Shown here: one piece after another, positions 61,101-64,000 of the stretch | Layout of the letters: every line of letters begins with the position of its first letter | How positions within the stretch are numbered: the stretch's first letter is position 1 | NCBI RefSeq assembly: GCF_020520425.1 | Contig: NC_079490.1 | Location: 868,001 to 932,000 of the forward strand | DNA: 64,000 nt | Source: Spinacia oleracea | Taxonomy: Eukaryota > Streptophyta > Magnoliopsida > Caryophyllales > Amaranthaceae | Direction of reading: 5' to 3' | Translations under genes and position numbers: made by a program | Notes under the pieces: model-generated | The model's input: only the letters and a program-made list of their open reading frames with translations | What the model was told of the DNA's origin: nothing | Databases searched by the model: none

Positions 61101-62349
61101 ACCCTCTATCGATGGTTCTACAGTCTGTGAGATGTGGGAAGCAGGGGGCGAATGGAAGTGGGATGAGTTCGCAAACCTCCTCCCACAAGAGACACTTCAG
61201 AAGATAGCTTCACATAGAGTGGTGGAAGACCCATTGATTGGAGATTTACACTACTGGAAAGGCTCACCAAATGGTGAATTTTCAATAAAAAATGCCATTA
61301 AAATAATTAGCAATGGCGATGAGGTGCTAACTGACTTCAAATGGGAGCTGGCCTGGAAGACCAAGGTACAACAACGGGTTCGTACTTTCTTATGGCTCGC
61401 ACTTCACAACAGACTCCTTTGCAATGCTAACAGATTAGTACGAAAGCTCACCATCGACCCTAGCTGCAAGAGGTGCAACCACCCTGAAGAAACTCTGCTT
61501 CATACACTCAGAGATTGCCCCATAGCAAGACACATATGGAGCACCATGGGGGGACCTTCCAATTACCCCTCCTTCTTCTCTGGCGACCTCACAAGCTGGC
61601 TGGTGCGAAATCTAAAGGCTAAGGAGCTCATATACTCAGATAAATGGCCTACCTGTTTTGGGGTGGTACTATGGTGGATATGGAGATGGAGGAATTGTAG
61701 TACCTTTGACAGAAACAATGAAATTCCAATCAATGCAGGAAGCTTCCTACATCAGCGAGTTGAGGAAACTTGGGCAAGTTTTAAGTTGATAGATGAAGGT
61801 CAATCCTCGAACGGAAGCAGAAGAGAGATCCTGGTTAAGTGGATAGCTCCCCCAACTGACTATCTCACACTTAATACGGATGGTGCAGCTAAGGGTGCTC
61901 CTGGAAGAGCTGGAGGGGGGGGCGTGATTCGTGACCATAGAGGGAACTTTCAACGGGCCTTTGCTGCGAATTTTGGGGTGTGCACATCTTACAAATCAGA
62001 GATACTGGCTGCTATGTTGGGCTTAGACATGGCAAGAAGCATGAACATTCGAAAGCTAGTGTTGCAAATGGATAATGAAGCCTGTGTCCAAGTCATCAGA
62101 GGCAAGGAGTACCAAGGAGGAGAATGTCACCATTTAATTAACCATTGCAGGAACCTGTTAGCATGCTCAGATTGGGAAGTCAGTATTATCCATACTTATA
62201 GAGAGGGAAATAAAGTTGCTGATTATTTAGCTAATTTAGGGGCAGACCAAGAGGAAAGAATTCGATATTTTAATTCACCTCCGAATGAAATATCGAACCT
62301 TCTCTTCGCGGACATTATGGGTGTTACTACACCCCGTTTTGTAATTTAA
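58090..62349 (+). CDS. LINE ORF2: endonuclease, reverse transcriptase, RNase H
   Basis: About 1419 residues from the ATG at 58090, which overlaps ORF1 by 29 bp in the +1 frame; the open frame itself extends upstream to 57922. Apurinic-type endonuclease at about 45-280 (MVWNVQGAG, LVETHMGG, AGDFNETR, SDHCPLL). Reverse transcriptase at about 480-770 with FRPIGLCNVTYKIITK, DFEKAYDRL and FADDIILFSE (about 730). A zinc-binding RT-associated domain at about 1100-1180 (CKRCNHPEETLLHTLRDC). C-terminal RNase H from about 1258 (LNTDGAAKG) to ADYLANLGAD. I chose 58090 because endonuclease homology begins after it and termination-reinitiation is plausible there. Confidence 0.9.
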   Translation: MMVTLKLPYEVNQAIKHLSNAFKSMFPNSPPLMNSAHNLTNNLPPISCMVWNVQGAGSRDFMNALREVVRTHKPSVLSLVETHMGGEHAMKIAKMIGYTGHIRVDAQGFSGGIWVFWKPELVTIDPIDKHNQYITMLITRNGEIPWYLTAIYASPDPTKRQELWRNLEEFAFQNNKPWILAGDFNETRFGWERNSSSADTTRRSSLFNAWVDSNQLLEVEFSGPSHTWARGNSVDTRRSARLDRALCNSEWGLLFDKARVKHLPAIQSDHCPLLISSNGFAPLCKINRPFRFQAAWLTHEKFRDFLIDKWNQTAPLIPHLKSLSSDLQHWNKETFYNIFRQKRWLLARIGGIQTQLSKGRNSSLLKMEASLRRELDIILDQEEVLWYQKARVDWLKDGDRNTTFFHLSTVVRRWRNRISAIKNSEGEWVYDKDQVKAIVVAYFAKLFTDDNEEVEYNIPTGVSPHLSNEDWNILNRRYTKSDIDCVIKHMGSLKAPGPDGYQALFYQKNWDVIGPNVYSMVLAALEGKGLPPTLNETFLVLIPKLDNPEMASQFRPIGLCNVTYKIITKAIVNRIKLILPHITSNTQTSFVPGRQITDNIVIVQEVLHTMKRKQGQKGFMTLKIDFEKAYDRLKWSFIRDTLNEFNFPLIMNEVIMECISSPSMRILWNGEQTESFSPTRGIRQGDPLSPYLFVLCMERLNQIIEESILAGKWKPIQISRGGPQLTNLFFADDIILFSEASVEQALIIAECLDRFCMASGQKVSLQKSSVFFSNNVSDENKMAISQALKMEVTTDMGRYLGMPTLTSRVTCETFKHLCEKVDRKLSGWKSKYLSMAGRITLAKTTISSLACYSMQTAKIPRTICDNIDKKTRRFIWGGSDEKRKIHLLSWETLQLPRNQGGVGLRSARQANSVFLTKLGWRVLTEPNALWSRVLRYKYCKGRCDIDMFTPTSTMSNVWRGITENAQWLRKGTSTAIGNGKKTLFWDHIWATDTHLRELAIAPIPPSIDGSTVCEMWEAGGEWKWDEFANLLPQETLQKIASHRVVEDPLIGDLHYWKGSPNGEFSIKNAIKIISNGDEVLTDFKWELAWKTKVQQRVRTFLWLALHNRLLCNANRLVRKLTIDPSCKRCNHPEETLLHTLRDCPIARHIWSTMGGPSNYPSFFSGDLTSWLVRNLKAKELIYSDKWPTCFGVVLWWIWRWRNCSTFDRNNEIPINAGSFLHQRVEETWASFKLIDEGQSSNGSRREILVKWIAPPTDYLTLNTDGAAKGAPGRAGGGGVIRDHRGNFQRAFAANFGVCTSYKSEILAAMLGLDMARSMNIRKLVLQMDNEACVQVIRGKEYQGGECHHLINHCRNLLACSDWEVSIIHTYREGNKVADYLANLGADQEERIRYFNSPPNEISNLLFADIMGVTTPRFVI

Positions 62350-62535
62350 TCATTTAGTTTTTTGTCGGGGTTTCCTCCCCTCCTTTGCACCAAAAAAAAA
62401 AAAAAAAAAAAAAACGAGTCTTAAGTGGAGTTTTAGTTTTTCAAGACTCAATTTAAGACTTTGATAAAACTCATCCACTTCAATACTACAAATTACTTTG
62501 TTTAATCTTAAGACTATAGGGCTGGTCATGCTCTT

Positions 62536-62892
62536 AGAGCATGTTCAGCTCTGTCTTGTCTTAAGACTTACTTTAAATGCCACATCAGCTTTCTACTAAT
62601 TTTTAATAATTTTTTATGTGCTAAGACTTGCTAAAACTCAACTAAATTTATCTCCTCACCCCTAAGACTCAATTAAGATTTCTCAATACATGTACATGAC
62701 ATCACCCACTTTTAGAAAGACATCACCCATGTGAGTGTCCAAGTCTTAAATTGAGTCTTGAAAAACCAAGACTCCATTTAAGACTTTGTTAAGACAAAAT
62801 GAGATAAATGGGTGAAATTATGGAAGTCTTGTCTTAAGATAATATTGATGATGTCATCCAAAGTCTTAAGACTTAGGGCTTATCTTGCTCTT
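62536..62892. mobile_element. second MITE of the same family, adjacent
   Basis: Ends agagcatgttcagctctgtc and the inverted gggcttatcttgctctta. The interior has repeated ttaagact and gtcttaag words. It abuts the LINE-split copy head to tail. Confidence 0.6.
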
Positions 62893-64000
62893 ATATGACT
62901 CAATTTAAGTTAATTTTTTTCCATTGAACATCAATATGTTCAATGAAACGTTTGACGTAGTATGTGCCAATTGACCTAAAATTTTCCGTCCATATCTTGC
63001 TCTATGCATGAATGGTTATATGTGCACATGCATTGACAAGAGCACATACGAGTATATGTAGTTTGCTTTAATCTAGAAAAATCTAAATCTAAAATGTACT
63101 ATATAAGAAAAAAATCTAGTAATAAAGTGTGTAGAAAAATCTAGCCAAAATAATGTCTAGAATTTACTTAAAAAATATCTAGTTAAGTGTCTAGAAAAAT
63201 CTAGTTAGTGAAGGAGGTAGAAAATTCTAGAGAATGAAGATGATCTATATTGAACAACTATAAATAGGTAGTATTTGCATAAGTTTAGGGATGAGCCAAT
63301 TAAGAGAGCTCCACAAAATATGAGGAGTAGAAACAAGTGTTCTACCAAAGTAAATATTGTTGTACAATTCTTATCAATATAATCAATGATAAAAATACAA
63401 TTTTGTTATATTATTCAGACCCATCAAAACTTCCGCGTGCGTCCTCAAATTTCTATCAGAAAAAAATAGTAGGATACAAACGTAGCTAAATATTAATTAA
63501 GGTTTACTATCCACACCTAAAGATAATTTGAGAAGCCAAGCAAGAAAACTATATACTATAGAGTACGTAGTAATATTCTATGCGTGATTAAAATAAATAC
63601 AAGGGGGCCATGGATTAATTAATTAATTAATTAATTAAATAATTAAATAGATAAAGGAAGTATCATTATCTAAGCCATGTGCAACCAATTTGGAAACAAC
63701 GAGTTCCACTTTCCATTTGGACAAAGATCCAACATGACCAAGTCTTCCATCTTTTCCGAATACTCGAATACAAATTAAAAGGGCACTTTTATCCTCTCAT
63801 GCATAACATTATATTATATTTAAATACACATAATTTTAGCTAGAAGTGCTGGTGTACGAGTTGTGATTTGAGAGGTAGAATAATAATTGTTTTAACGGTT
63901 TTTTCATGAAATGCCCCTGAGGTTTAACGAAATGCACCAAATACACTCGCGTGTTTCAAATTACATAATATACCCCTATTTAAACTTATTTGAACCAAAT
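62893..64000. other. right-edge intergenic with an LTR-like fragment
   Basis: 63050-63463 resembles the promoter and leader part of a copia-type LTR: repeated ctagaaaaatctag words, a TATA-like actataaatagg at about 63258, and a tail with aagtgttctaccaaag and tcttatcaatataatcaatg. The ends are not defined. A ttaattaa tandem lies at 63613-63643. The last 100 bases start another repeat (gaaatgcccctgagg). No gene. Confidence 0.4.

Larger units (their letters stand above)
56171..62414 (+). mobile_element. full-length L1-type LINE (non-LTR retrotransposon)
   Basis: A 97-bp leader, ORF1, ORF2 and a 3' poly-A run (about 62391-62414) are flanked by direct repeats gagtcttaagtg at 56159-56170 and 62416-62427. 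Both ORFs are open from end to end, which is unusual for plant LINEs and suggests recent insertion. The leader should hold the internal promoter. Confidence 0.88.
55962..62535. mobile_element. MITE with agagcaag/agagcatg ends, split by a LINE
   Basis: The left end ttagagcaagattaaagggg and right end ggctggtcatgctcttaga are imperfect inverted repeats. Both halves carry ttaagact words. The LINE at 56171-62414 splits it. Without the LINE the MITE would be about 320 bp. Confidence 0.6.

Overview
This is nuclear DNA from a flowering plant: GT-AG introns, plant gene families (FAD2, RPL10, PPR, AP2/ERF, G-type lectin receptor kinase) and plant transposon families (Tekay chromovirus, L1-type LINE, Stowaway, CACTA, hAT and Mutator-like MITEs). 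The style of the repeats suggests a eudicot, perhaps Caryophyllales (spinach, beet or quinoa type). That placement is a guess. I saw no bacterial-type operons, CRISPR arrays or organelle sequence.

Layout. 1-2.2 kb: short exon-like remnants of a plastid fibrillin (PAP) gene with two small transposons. 2.2-6.3 kb: an intact FAD2 oleate desaturase on the minus strand, with a 2.8-kb intron in its leader and a TATA box that can be placed. 6.3-11.2 kb: AT-rich repeats, including a 124-bp tandem array split by a Mutator-like MITE. 11.3-13.9 kb: RPL10 (uL16) in four exons with site II and telo-box promoter motifs. 14.4-22.2 kb: a tandem pair of G-type lectin receptor kinases; the first is a truncated pseudogene with insertions, the second is complete once a 177-bp intron derived from a solo LTR is removed. 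23.0-24.8 kb: a PPR gene with a tRNA-Ser(GCU) gene 70 bp upstream on the same strand. 28.6-31.4 kb: a small AT-hook nuclear protein gene with an intron in its leader. 32.3-33.0 kb: a 107-bp tandem repeat array.

34.8-51.1 kb, minus strand: I reconstruct one four-exon gene for a B12D/MLRQ-like mitochondrial membrane protein (139 aa). Its third intron is about 13.4 kb because it holds a 12-kb, apparently very young Tekay chromovirus (two 2758-bp LTRs, TACTT target duplication, intact 1509-aa gag-pol and an extra acidic ORF before gag), a nested hAT element and GC-rich elements. Its other introns carry Stowaway and CACTA MITEs. 51.8-53.7 kb: a Mutator-like foldback element and an intronless PUCHI-type ERF gene. 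55.0-62.9 kb: a CACTA MITE and a full-length LINE with both ORFs open, inserted in an older MITE. 63-64 kb: an LTR-like fragment.

The host genes are unrelated neighbours, not a pathway. The main theme is how transposons have shaped gene structure. A GC-rich family built from cccggcc / gacccg words recurs at least ten times and has entered introns, a pseudogene and intergenic DNA. I found no convincing novel biochemical system. The best leads are the solo-LTR intron, the extra acidic retrotransposon ORF, the GC-rich family and the tRNA-PPR arrangement.
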